Of a stretch of DNA of 64,000 bases, positions 34,901-45,060 are shown in pieces. Where the stretch lies: NCBI RefSeq assembly GCF_904849725.1, contig NC_058519.1, forward strand, positions 539,098,316-539,162,315, written 5' to 3'. The stretch's first letter is position 1. Each line of letters starts with the position of its first letter. The DNA is from Hordeum vulgare subsp. vulgare. Taxonomy: Eukaryota; Streptophyta; Magnoliopsida; Poales; Poaceae. The notes under the pieces were generated by a model. The model was not told where the DNA came from. It saw only the letters and a list, made by a program, of their open reading frames with translations, and made no database searches. A program made the translations under genes and the position numbers.

Positions 34901-35570
34901 AAAATGACATAATTAGCTCCATGAAGGCATAATTAGCTAATTTAGCCCGAAGAAGAGGACAAGAGGAGAAGAAAGAGGAAAAATGAAAAGAAGGAAGAAG
35001 AAGAAGAGAAGAAGAAGGAGAAGGAGGAAGAAGAAGGAGAAGAAGGAGGAGAGAAGCTCCTTCTCCTTCTTCTTCTCCTTCTTCTTTTCTTCTTCTTCTC
35101 CTCTTCCTTCTCCTTCTCCTTCTCCTCCTCCTCCTCCTTCTTCTTCTTTTTCTTCTCCTTCTTTTTCTCTTCTTGCTTCTTCTCTTTCTTCTTCTACGTA
35201 GCTTATTTTCCCCAACAAATACATACTTAGATAATTATCCTCCAAAATTACATAATTATCTTAGTTAGGTAAAAACATCATAAGAACCTTGGATAGCTCA
35301 TTAAAATGACTAATTTAGCTCCAAAATGACATAATAAGCTCAAAATGGCTTAATAATCATAGTTGGCTACAAAATGACATATTTTATCCAAATTAGCTCT
35401 AGAATGACCTATACTTAGCTAAGTTCTCTCCTAAATGACATAATAAAGCTATGTAGCTCCAAGATGAACTATTCCACCTAACTTAGCTATTAAATGGCCT
35501 ATACTTAGCTAAGTTCTCTCCGAGATAACCTATACTTCTCTTCTTCATCTAGTCTTCTTCTTCTAACTTT
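31990..35570. repeat. CACTA #1 3' repeat array with GA/TC blocks
   Basis: Degenerate short units such as TTAGCTCCAAAATGACATAA fill the region. They are punctuated by five blocks in which a GAA/GGA-rich tract is followed at once by a TTC/TCC-rich tract: about 32045-32330, 32800-33040, 33500-33770, 34225-34500 and 34950-35200. A higher-order unit of about 700-730 bp is visible, with ACTCATCCAACAAAGACATA recurring near 32338, 33050, 33776 and 34507. The units at 33060-33780 and 33785-34510 are almost identical. Lys/Arg/Glu-rich and Ser/Phe/Leu-rich frames here are low-complexity artefacts. Confidence 0.92.
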
Positions 35571-35925
35571 CTTATTTGCCATTTTGCAGATTACATTCAC
35601 TTCACGAGAAGCTTGGATTATATTGATGGAATGCTTGAATATGGTTTCTTCTACCATGGCTTCACGGAAGCTTGGATTGAAACTATTGTAGTATTTGGAT
35701 AAATATGAAACTTTGTACGCATGGATGAAACTGTGTGTATTATATGGTTTGGTACGGATGCAACTTGGATAATATGTATGTATTACGGATGAAAGTTATT
35801 TTAATATGGTTATGAGTACGGAAACAAAATTATTTCTGTCAAATATATATATATATATATCCTGATTGTTGTGAAAATTGCTGGACATAATAGAAAATAA
35901 AAGAAACAAGGGCTGTTTTGAGCCT
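35571..35925. other. CACTA #1 segment between array and right end
   Basis: This is AT-rich sequence with a GGATGAAACT-like repeated phrase and an (AT)8 run at about 35846-35861. No gene is recognised. Confidence 0.5.
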
Positions 35926-36442
35926 TTGTCGTCCGCCCACCAACGGCAAAGGGCTTGCGGCAGACGACAAAGGCTCCACAGCCTGGCTGAAACACGCTGG
36001 GAGTGCCCCCTTTGCCGCCGGCCTCAAACATGGCTGATGGCAAAGGGGGGAGGGGCTGACGACAAAGGTAGGGGGCTGATGGCAAAGGTGGAGGGAAAGA
36101 GGGGCTGGGTGCCCCTCTTTGCCGTCGGCCTCAAATATGGTTGACGGCAAAGAGGGGAGGGCAGACGACAAAGGGGGGAGGGCAGACAACAAAGAACACA
36201 TGGTCCCAGCAGCCTGTCGTTAGCACTTAACGGGAGCGTTTGCGGATCTACCGTCCCATTTTATTTGCCGTCTGCCCCCCCCCCCCACATGGCAAAGATT
36301 CTTTGCCGTCCGCCTTCTAAAAGCAGAAGGCAAATAACCTCTTCACCGGATTTTTTTGTCGTCAAGTTTGCCGTCAGCTAACGGACGGCAAAGCCTTTGC
36401 CGTCAGCCATGGCAGACGGCAAAGTCTGAGATTCCTGTAGTG
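35926..36442. repeat. CACTA #1 right subterminal repeats and terminus
   Basis: At least a dozen copies of TTTGCCGTC(A/T)GC or its inverse GC(A/T)GACGGCAAA occur in both orientations, several paired to form short hairpins (for example 36395-36425). The terminus is ...GGAATCTCAG inverted, ending TGTAGTG at 36442. These are candidate TNPA-binding sites by analogy with En/Spm. Confidence 0.88.
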
Positions 36443-36510
36443 AAAGTCTACTCCACCAAAATTGATAACCACCATCTCACCGAAAGACAGGAACAACTTC
36501 GCGTCTATCA
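36443..36510 (+). mobile_element. LTR right remnant (continuation of 1-1368)
   Basis: After the CACTA target duplication AAA (36443-36445) the sequence continues the LTR interrupted at 1368 and ends in CTATCA at 36510. The next bases, TGAGC..., also start the second copy of a tandem duplication at 37122. That marks 36510/36511 as the junction between the LTR and older DNA. Confidence 0.6.
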
Positions 36511-37609
36511 TGAGCTTTGAGGTCCCGAGAAATCTAATTGGCATTTAAAACTTACTTATTTTCTAATAACTTTAATTTTAAATAAATTTTCCATGCTTCC
36601 TTACTCTCTGCAATCCGAGAGGCCATATTTTTTCCTTTTGTTGGTTTTTGCAATGATGCCTTAATGCTCCTATTCTTCACTAGTCATGAAGAATACTCCC
36701 TAAAACGTGCGGTGGGACAAAGACTCATGTAGCGCTTTGTGCGCTTCGGAGGAAAGTTTTAAGTAAGGGTTTCCACATTTTATTGCAGCCGATTCATGCC
36801 TTTGTATATTTACTGATCTTTCATTTTTCTTAAAAATCCTGATTTTCTATTTAAAAATATTCATGCATTTGAAAAATATCCAGCTAAAAAACATTTTAAA
36901 ATCTTCACATTTTAAAAGATGTGCATGAAATCACTAAATTATAGGAATAAGGGAAAGTAAAAAAAACCAATACTAAAACTAAAACAAACTCTCTCTCTCT
37001 CTCTCTCTCACTCACACACACACACACGCACACACACACACACACATCCCTCTCTCTCCCCTCCCCCTCCGAATTTGGTGTGCATGTTGCATCACATTTA
37101 GAGGCATCAATTACAAGATTATGAGCTCTGAGATCCCGAGAAATCTAATTGGCATTGAAAACTTACTTACGTTCTAATAACATTAGTTTTCAATAAGTTT
37201 CCCATGCTTCCTAAATCTCTGCAATCCAAGAGGGCATAATTTTTCCTTTGTTGGATTTTGGAGTGATGCCTTAATGCTCTTATTCTTCACCCGTCACGAA
37301 GAATACCCCATAAGACGTGTGGTGGGCTAACGACCCATGTAGCGCTTTGTGCGCTTTGAAGGAACATTTTAAGTAAGGGTTTCAACATTTTATTTCAGAT
37401 GATTTATGCTATTTTTATTTTTATTGATCTTTTAATTTTCGTAAAAGTCCATATTTTCTAAAAATTATATTTTAAAAATATTCATGCATTTGAAAAACAT
37501 CCAGCTAAAAAATCATTTTAAAATCTTCGCATTTTGAAAAATGTTGATGAAATCACTAAATTATAGGAATAAAGGAAAGTAAAAAAACCACCACTAAAAC
37601 TAAAACAAA
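36511..37609. repeat. Old tandem duplication around a microsatellite
   Basis: 36511-36989 and 37122-37609 are direct copies with roughly 80-85 percent identity by eye. Shared blocks include CCCGAGAAATCTAATTGGCA, GTAGCGCTTTGTGCGCTT and AATATTCATGCATTTGAAAA. Between them lies (CT)n(CA)n at about 36990-37065. No protein is recognised on either strand. The first copy begins exactly at the LTR edge. Confidence 0.85.
36989..37065. repeat. (CT)n(CA)n microsatellite
   Basis: A CTCTCT run passes into ACACAC with one CGCA interruption, then CCCTCTCTCTCCCC. Confidence 0.9.
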
Positions 37610-39302
37610 TATCATGCCCTGTAGAAAACTTTGGATGAATAAAAATAAGGAAAAGCACACTTGGTTTGTCACTCACAAGGTGCGAGGCGAATAAGCTAAA
37701 CTTGCTAAGGCCCGTGTGATGGCAATGGATTGGGAAGAATAGAAAATGCATTGGACGGTCTATCAAGGGTTACCCATTGTGGGGCTCCACAACGATCACT
37801 TTCTTAGCATGTGAGCGCACACAACCACTATGACGTGTCGCGTGCTAGACACTCTTTTTGGATTTTGATAATTTTTCTATACCCGTTTTCGGATTTTAGA
37901 TTGTTTTTCGGCCTTTAAGGTTTTGTCTGGTTTTCCCTACATTTTGGAGCATTTTTTAAGCAAACTTGTGTATTAAAAAAAGTGCTTCTACAAGAAGCAC
38001 ATATTTGTTTGTACCAGTTGTACTTTTTAAAATGAAAAAAAAACTTTCACGAGAAGCATATATTTACTTCTCGTAAAAGCATATATTTGTTGCTACGAAA
38101 AGTATAACTGTGCTTCTCGGAGTGAAAAAATATGTGCTTTCACTAGAAGCATAAATTTGCTGTGGGGAAAACAAATAGGTGCTTCTCGAAACAAAAAAAA
38201 ACACAATTATGCTTTGGGGGTCTTGTTTTTCTTCCGTTCCTTTTTGTTACTTGGTTTAGGATGCCAGTTTTTCTTTTTTGTTTCCCTTTTCTCCGTTTTC
38301 CTTTTGTTCATAGAAAAAGTTCATCAAAACTCATTAATATGACATTTAGTTTTCAAGATGGTTCGGGATTCAGACAAAGTGTTCAAGAGATTAAACATTT
38401 TAAATAAAAAATCTACAATAAAAAAGGGAAAACACCTGACTTTTGCAAGGAGTACTCAGAAATTGCTAGTCTATCTTATGCAATAAGCATAGAATGGGAA
38501 ATTCGGCTCTCAATAGAAAATTGTGTCATTTTTTTACTTGTTGTCTTAAATTAAGCCTAGGACACTAGCCCGCCTTTATTGGGCTAACTTTATCGTACTA
38601 AAAGGAAAATGGGCTTTGCTTGGAGTACCCACGTCAAATTTTCCTTTGAACAAGTTCTGTGCAATTAAACCAGGTCGCAATCAAGGCAATTTTTATTTAC
38701 CGTTTTACATGCCCGTTAAACGGGCGCACACTCCCTCCTGCGAGCTGGGCCGCCCCATCTACGAACCAGCGACTTACTGGTTCAAAGTATGCTGCAATAA
38801 CCAACCAGCCAACCTCATTTGATGTGATTACTTACGTGGTTTTCAGTCTTTTCTTCTTTCATCTTTACTTTTTTTGTTCCTTTTTTATCATATTTTAAAT
38901 GGTGTTGTCCGGTGCTTTTATTTTTTTGCTAAATACTCGAAATTTCCAGTTTTAAAAATTTATAACTTTCTTTTAAATTCGTAATTTATTCAAAAAAGAT
39001 GAACTTTAAATTTATTTATTTTTTTTGTAATATCAACTATTTTTTTCCCGAAATTTGTGAATAGAACCTTTTCAAAACTTGATGACCTCTTGTCAAGTCC
39101 TTAAACTTTCCCAGTATCCGTAAATTTTTTCTCAAATTCTTGATTTTTTTATTTCATGATTGTGTTTTTAATTTTGTGAACTTTTCTAAATAGTCAACAA
39201 CCAACGCCGACCTGGTCAATGGTTAACAGCGGCTGGTCAACTGGGAACGTCTAAACACTAAAAACTAAAATAACAAGAAAGTTTTCTTTTTAAGTCTCAG
39301 GT
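37610..39302. other. AT-rich intergenic sequence, unassigned
   Basis: 37975-38200 holds a degenerate phrase (AGAAGCATATATTTGCTTCTCG and relatives, with poly-A interruptions) that forms local inverted repeats. The remainder is AT-rich. I see no convincing coding frame, terminal repeats or target duplications. A decayed transposon is likely but not shown. Confidence 0.4.
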
Positions 39303-39551
39303 TGCGACAAGTGACGCACAACATGTACGAACTCGCGAAAACGTCTTACCCTTGCTGGACGACGTGATGCGTGTTTATATAGCAGGGTGCAAGCCTGGAT
39401 ATGCGTACAAGGTTTTGGAGAGTTACATCTTGGAGAAGAAGAAAACTATAGATAAGATATTTTAATACACAATGAGATAAGATGCGGTTTAAATAACTAC
39501 CTATAGTCTATCTCTATCCAAGATATCTCCAAGATATTCCTGCGTTTAACA
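39303..39551 (-). repeat. Copia #2 3' LTR (far edge uncertain)
   Basis: The LTR start TGTTAAACGC at 39551 is secure because it follows the purine tract. A TATA box (CTATATAAACAC on the minus strand) lies at 39371-39382. I place the far edge at 39303 because the minus strand there ends ...TGTCGCA, but no target duplication confirms it. Confidence 0.5.
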
Positions 39552-39570
39552 CCCTCCCGTAATAAAAAAA

Positions 39571-42444
39571 TCACCAAGTTGAGATTATGTTTGAAGTCTT
39601 CAAACTGTCTTGTAGCCAGCGGTTTTGTAAATCCATCTGCAAGTTGGTCTCCAGAATGCACAAACTGATTTGGAGTTGTTTGTTCGCAACTCGTTCTCTT
39701 ACAAAGTGAAAATCTATTTTAATATGCTTTGTTCGAGCATGAAAAACTGGATTAGCTGACAAGTAAGTTGCACAAAGATTATCACACCATAAGCATGGCG
39801 GTTGAGGAATTCTGAGACCAAGTTCTTTCAGCATGGACTGGACCCATATGATGTCAGCTGTGGCATTTGCTAATGCCTTATAATGTGCTTCTGTGCTGGA
39901 TCTGGAGGCAGTGGCTTGTTTCCTTGCACACCATGATATTAAATTGGGTCCAAAAAAGACTGCAAAACCACCTCTGGAACGTCTCGCATCCAGACATCCA
40001 ACCCAATCAGAATCTGAAAAGGCACTAATAAGTGTGGAGGAGGACTTATTGAAGTTGAGTCCAACATTGAGAGTATTTTTTATATATCTTACTATACGCT
40101 TTGCAGTAGTCCAATGAACTGTGGTAGGTGCATGAAGAAACTGACAAACTTTATTAACAGCAAAGGAAATATCAGGTCTAGTAAGTGTAAAATACTGGAG
40201 TGCACCTACAAGACTTCTGTATTTAGTGTTGTCATCTGAATTCAAGAGCTGCTCTTCTGTAAGAGATAATTTTTCTGAACTTGATAATGGAGTGGGTGAA
40301 GGTTTACAACCTTGTAGGCCAGCCTTTTTTACCAGATCGGCTGCATATTTTTCTTGGGAGAGATGAAGGCCATGTTCATGCTTCTTTACTTCAGTCACAA
40401 GAAAATAGTGCAAATCTCCAAGATCCTTGAGGGCAAATTCTGCACTGAGATCTTTTAAGAGTCCTGTAATGGCCTCATCAGAAGAGCTGGTGACAATGAT
40501 ATCATCAACGTATATCAGAACAAAGATGCATGTGTTGTGTTTATTATAGATAAACAGTTAGGTGTCAGACTTGGAAGGAGAAAGACCAAGTGTTTGCATC
40601 TTGTGACTGAGACGTGAGTACCATGCCCTTGGAGCTTGTTTAAACCCATATAGTGATTTGTCAAGTCGACAAAGATAAGAAGGAACATTTTTGTTTACAA
40701 ACCCAGGAGGTTGCTTCATGTACACTTCCTCTTCCAGAATGCCATGAAGAAACACATTATGCACATCTATCTGTCTAAGGCTCCAGCCCGTGGAAACAGC
40801 AATAGACAAAAGAAGGCGGATGGTGGCAGCCTTTACAACACGACTAAATGTGTCCTCATAGTCAATCCCATACCGGTGTTTAAAACCTTTTGCAACAAGC
40901 CTAGCTTTGTAGCGATCAATTGTTCCGTCAGATTTTCTTTTGATCCGATAATACCCATTTGCAATCAATAACATTTTTACCTTGTTGTGGAGGAACAAGA
41001 TGCCATGTCTTGTTTTGGTGCAGTGCCATGATTTCATCATTCATGGCGTGTTTCCACCTCTCATCGCCAAGGGCTTCCTCAAGCGTGTGTGGTTCACCAG
41101 ATTCACCTGTAGAGCATACCATACCATACTTGGTTATGTGCTTGTAATTAACAGGTTTCGTTACCCCTCCCTGTAGCCGTGTGCGAGGCAGTGGTCGAGA
41201 TGCGGAGGATGGTGGTGCAGCTAGTTCGGGAACAACAGCAGGCGCCACAAGCATCGAACCTTCGTCGATAGGAGACGAAGACGCTGCCTCGGGGTCAGCC
41301 GAGTCGGCTTGTCCGGGAGCAGGGGCCACGGTTGTCGCACGTTGTTCGTAGCACACGGGTGCATGAGACACGACACGTGGGGCAACCAACCATTGAGCGG
41401 CCACTCCTGGTTTGCTCGAGGATGCATGGGTGACTTCAGCGGTACCGCACCCGACACGTGGCGACGCGCGGCTCGACGCGGTAGGCACGAGGACCGAAGA
41501 GGATTCGCCTGAAGCGCCGCCACCCGTGTCTGCGCAGGCAGTTGCCGACACGCCAGGCTGCGCGGGACCCGAGGGGGATTTGCTCCCCGCGGGGGGGTAC
41601 ATGAAATATGGAGGCAGCAAGCCAGCTGGGGCATGGTCAGAACCTCCATTTTCTTCACTACTTGCCCCTGTATCATCACAAAACTCAGGTGCAGGGGTGA
41701 GAGGGTTAGTCAACATATGATTAGCACAGTCATCAACCCCTCGATCAATGCTAGATAGGTGAGATGGTAAGAGGAGAATTTCTTGGCGAAGGAATGCTCC
41801 CGCATTGGGGTGAAGCTCGGAGAAGGGGAACTTTGTTTCATCGAAAACAACATCACGAGAGATGTACACCCTACAGGAAGAAACATCAAGGCATTTTACA
41901 CCTTTGTGTTGAGCAGTATACCCAAGAAAAACACATTGTGTGGAACGAAACATGAGTTTGCCTTTGTTATATGGACGGAGGTTAGGCCAACACGCACAGC
42001 CAAAAACTCGTAGAGATTTGTAGTCTGGTTTAGTGTGAAGGAGCCTCTCGATGGGTGTTTCATTGTTTATAACTCAGCTAGGAAGCATCTTAATGACGTG
42101 TACGACTGTGAGAAACGCCTCATCCCAGAATTTTAGGGGCATGGAAGCCCCGACTAGGAGAGCTAGGCCGACCTCAACAATGTGTTTGTGCTTGCGTTCA
42201 GCAGAGCCATTCCGTTGATGCGCATGAGGACATGACACATGATGAGAGATGCCAAGATGTTGAAAGAAGGTATTCAATTTTTCATATTCCCCTCCCCAAT
42301 CAGATTGAACTGCAAGAATTTTGCGATAAATTTTGTGTTCAACAAGTGCTTGAAAATTTTGAAACACTTGAAAAACTTCGGATCGTTTCTTAAGAAGATA
42401 GATCCATGAGAATTTGCTGTAATCAGCAATGAAGCTTACATAAT
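39571..42444 (-). pseudogene. Copia integrase-RT-RNase H polyprotein, lightly broken
   Basis: In order on the minus strand come the integrase core (FIADYSKFSWIYLL; QSDWGGEYEKL; SCPHAHQRNGSAERK) at 42074-42444, a linker with VFLGYTAQHKGVKCLDVSS and a Pro/Ala-rich spacer (40928-41953), and RT ([52 protein letters not shown]) at 40558-40980. The catalytic YVDD is at 40501-40512. Next is RNase H ([28 protein letters not shown]) at 39571-40413. Lesions are TGA at 42074-42076, a frameshift near 40950 and TAA at 40558-40560. The few lesions suggest a younger or better preserved copy than the Angela-like one. Confidence 0.9.
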
Positions 42445-42760
42445 CACTACTGGAATTCAGAATTTTGTCGTCTGCCTTGCCTTTGCCGTCTGCTGACGCA
42501 TGGCAAAGGTACTCTTTGCCGTCAGCTGTCACGGTGCTGACAAAAAAGAGGTGGCTGATGGCAAAGGTTTAATTTGCCGTCAGCCACCTCTTTGTCATCC
42601 GCTGGCGGACGGCAAAGAAGCCCTATGCGGACGGCAAAGGGTGCGCAACCGGCAAAGCCCCCCCCCCCAAACGGCCGAAACCCCACCCCCACCCACCCTG
42701 CCCCTTTGCCGTCTGCCTAGGACTCCTTTGCTGTCTGCCTGGGAGCACGGCGGACGACAA
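42445..42760. repeat. CACTA #2 left subterminal repeats
   Basis: Multiple TTTGCCGTCTGC/GCAGACGGCAAA-type motifs occur in both orientations, with a local inverted pair around 42530-42580. It is equivalent to 1369-1534 plus 14727-14870 in CACTA #1. Confidence 0.85.
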
Positions 42761-43260
42761 AGGGGACGGCGGCCCACCAACCACACTAACGGCTGCCCCC
42801 ACCCGATGCCTCCCCCACCTTGTCGCCCCCTCCCCCGTGGCCACCCCTCCCTGCGCCGCTCGGCGCCGCCATAGCCCCCACGTCTCCAGTCGCCGCTCCC
42901 AGATCAATCACGTCGGCCGCCACCGTCACAACCACAGTCCGGCGCCGCCAACCACCTCTTCCCACGTACGCGACCCACCAGTGCATCTGTGCCCCACGCC
43001 GCTTGCCGATGCCCACAAGCTCCGCCGGCCACCCCTAGGTTTCCGCCTCAACCCCGCTCCTCGAATCCCACCGTCCGGCACCAGGTGCTCCGCGCCGACG
43101 TCCCGCTGCTCCGGCCCAAGGAGGCCGCGCCGCACCGCTCTGTCGTCCCGCTGCTCCGGCCCAAGGACGCCGCCCTGACTCCCCGACGACCATCACAACC
43201 GTCCTCCTCCTCGACCTGCCGCCGTACGAGCTACACCTCTTCACCTCTTGTCTTATTATA
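42761..43260. other. CACTA #2 GC-rich 5' region
   Basis: C-rich sequence with a partial tandem repeat (CCCGCTGCTCCGGCCCAAGG at about 43100 and 43150). Pro/Arg/Ser frames occur on both strands and none resembles a protein family. 43261-43476 is ordinary AT-rich sequence with nothing recognised. Confidence 0.5.
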
Positions 43261-43478
43261 ATCGAATTAGTACAGTTGAAGGATGCGTACTAGCACTAGT
43301 TTTTATCAAAAATCAGTAAAAGTTTGAATTTTTCATAGTAAGGCAGCCCCTCCTCTTAAGAATTCATGTCCAAGAGTATTGTAATGCCAAGGATTTACCT
43401 TTTATTCCATTCTCCCATTGGTTACTACACATATTTGAAAGGAAAATCAATGGTGTTCCTGCATTAACCTCAGATCTA

Positions 43479-43589
43479 CTCCGTGCGTCCAAAAATACTT
43501 ATCGCTTATCAGAGAAATTGATAAAATTAGATGTATCTAGAATTAAAATACATCTAGATACATCCATTGATCCGACCGGACGGAGGTAG
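43479..43589. mobile_element. Stowaway-type MITE
   Basis: This is a 111-bp element flanked by TA (43477-43478 and 43590-43591). The ends are CTCCGTGCGTCC and, inverted, CTACCTCCGTCC. A central near-palindrome (GATGTATCTAG ... CTAGATACATC) completes the pattern of a Tc1/mariner-derived Stowaway. It is inserted within CACTA #2 and absent from #1. Confidence 0.85.
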
Positions 43590-43591
43590 TA

Positions 43592-44130
43592 TTAAGTAGT
43601 AATGTGTTAGATCGAATCCATACTAAACGATGATGGAGGTGACCATACTATATTCAGTATTAAAAAGGTCCATGTTGTATGGATATGTACTGTATCGGCA
43701 CAAGCATGTGTTCATACAGAATTCTTGATCAACTTTATTATGCTTTATTCCAGGAGACAATTTACTTTTAGTTCCATCCACTCTACAGTTTATTTACTTC
43801 TCTTGCTCTACATTATTCTGTTGTTAACTTCTCCAAATGCATGGTACTACGAAGTACAGAAAATCCTACACTCCTCAGTTTATCCAGTACCCCCAACTAA
43901 CTTCATGATTCTTCATTATTTGCTACTATCATGCATTTTCCGATCATAAAACTGAGTGGAATCTTTGGGGAGGCTATTCTTTGAGAAGATCAAAGTACAA
44001 CATGGTGACTTGCTTTGTAACATTGCCTGATACCAGATTTTAACCGACCAGAACTTGATTTCCATAGCCTGAGCATACTTGACTCTGGTTAACTCCCGCC
44101 CTTTCCTAGTGCAAACTCTTATCAACTACT
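43592..44130. other. CACTA #2 unassigned AT-rich segment
   Basis: I see no gene or repeat that I can name. The frames are short and hydrophobic (for example 43725-43949 plus) and look like chance. Confidence 0.4.
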
Positions 44131-44172
44131 CCCTCCGTCCCAAAATTCTTGTCTTAGCTCTATCTAGACCTG
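44131..44172. mobile_element. Stowaway MITE end, partial
   Basis: CTCCCTCCGTCCCAAAATTC followed by TTGTCTTAG is a standard Stowaway terminus, but the other inverted end is not found nearby. 44173-44550 has no recognised feature apart from a short (ACT)n run near 44475. Confidence 0.6.
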
Positions 44173-44544
44173 GGGGAGGGGTTTCCTAGTATGTCCCAGG
44201 CTCGGCACCCCCTCCACCTTCCCTTCACCCACTGTTCCTGATCATAAAAAAAAGTGGTGTCATTAGAAAAGAAAAAGGTTTAGGGTTGAGCACATTATTC
44301 TATCTTCGAAGTTCGACCCGGTACCCTCCCCAAAAAAAGATCGACTCGGTCCAGCTGATTCATGAGCACAGCGACGTGGGAAGCACTATGTTGTGGTGTG
44401 TGTGCTTCCACCGGACAAAACAATGAAATTTTGAAACATCCCTGTCAACCATAATATTCTCAACAAAAATACTACTACTACTACTATACGGTGCCATGCG
44501 CCACTCGTGCGAGATTTCTTGGACCAGTAAACTCGTTATCGTTC

Positions 44545-44856
44545 AACCAAACGCTACCGAAAAGATCCACAGAAAAGTTGATTGAGCAGAAGGAAGAAAG
44601 TTGTGCTTGGCGTCGACGAAGGAAACGAATCAGGGGGCGTTGTGCGGAGTTGGCTGACCGTGATGTATAGCATGGAGGAGGCGACGATGGTGCGGTAGCT
44701 TCCGAGCCACGAGTCGGCGACGGCGGCCCCGAGCAGCGACAGCATGGACGCGGCGCCGGACCAGGCGTTGACGGCGGCGGCGGCGACGGTCGTGCTCTCC
44801 CCGAGCAGGGCGGTCAGGTAGCTGATGAGGTTGGAGGAGATGTCATAGTACGCGAA
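44545..44856 (-). pseudogene. Captured NPF (NRT1/PTR) transporter exon fragment
   Basis: The minus strand 44856-44659 encodes about 66 residues typical of the first transmembrane region of NPF (nitrate/peptide, proton-coupled) transporters: [15 protein letters not shown], then [17 protein letters not shown], then [21 protein letters not shown] follows at about 44658, and the next 110 bases look like intron, so exon and intron were copied together. The start codon, the ExxER region and all later exons are missing, and the fragment begins abruptly against a minisatellite. It is antisense to the transposase genes. A functional protein is excluded, but it could be transcribed as part of a CACTA transcript. 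It has no counterpart in CACTA #1. Confidence 0.85.
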
Positions 44857-45060
44857 CCCCCGACCCCCGATTCCACTGACCCTCGACCCCCGACCCCCGA
44901 CCCCCGACGCCACTCACCGTCGACCCTCGACCCCCTACCCCGACCCCCGACACCACTGACCCCCAACTCCCGAGCCCCGACACCTCTTCGGCCTCTTGTT
45001 GACCAAAAAGACCCCAACCCCTGACGCTAGTGACCCTCGACCCCCGACGACACTGACCCA
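44857..45060. repeat. GACCCCCGACGCCACT minisatellite, CACTA #2
   Basis: Units such as CCACTGACCCTCGACCCC recur over about 200 bp, including the island CACCTCTTCGGCCTCTTGTT that is also found near 16006. It is shorter than the array in CACTA #1. Confidence 0.85.

Larger units (their letters stand above)
1369..36442 (+). mobile_element. CACTA (En/Spm) transposon #1 with two nested LTR elements
   Basis: The left end reads CACTACTCGAATTCAG. The right end is the inverted CACTACAGGAATCTCAG. Both are flanked by AAA (1366-1368 and 36443-36445), the 3-bp target duplication expected for CACTA elements. Subterminal TTTGCCGTC-type repeats lie just inside each end. The gross length is 35.1 kb; without the gypsy (1535-14726) and copia (about 16755-25373) insertions the element is roughly 13 kb. 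It carries a TNPD-like and a TNPA-like pseudogene in the usual order. Both are broken, so it would be non-autonomous. Its closest relative in view is CACTA #2 from 42445. Confidence 0.93.
39303..42444 (-). mobile_element. Copia retrotransposon #2, 3' half (minus strand)
   Basis: Going along the minus strand from 42444, the polyprotein runs from integrase to RNase H, then a stop at 39571, a purine tract (39552-39563) and an LTR starting TGTTAAACGC at 39551. The 5' part is absent because CACTA #2 inserted in the integrase at 42444/42445; the missing half should lie beyond the right end of CACTA #2, outside the window. Confidence 0.88.

Noticed and set aside
31990..35570. Possible CRISPR-like array of spaced repeats
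   Set aside because: The repeats are degenerate, spacers are not uniform or unique, the context is a plant transposon and no cas genes are present.
38157..38407. Phe-rich frames downstream of 38157
   Set aside because: Two overlapping frames in AT-rich sequence made of poly-T runs; no domain and no start context.
41221..41720. Frames on both strands opposite the copia linker
   Set aside because: They are shadows of the Pro/Ala-rich linker of the copia polyprotein.
43725..43949. Short hydrophobic frame as a possible membrane peptide
   Set aside because: It is AT-rich chance coding within CACTA #2, with no homologous frame in CACTA #1.
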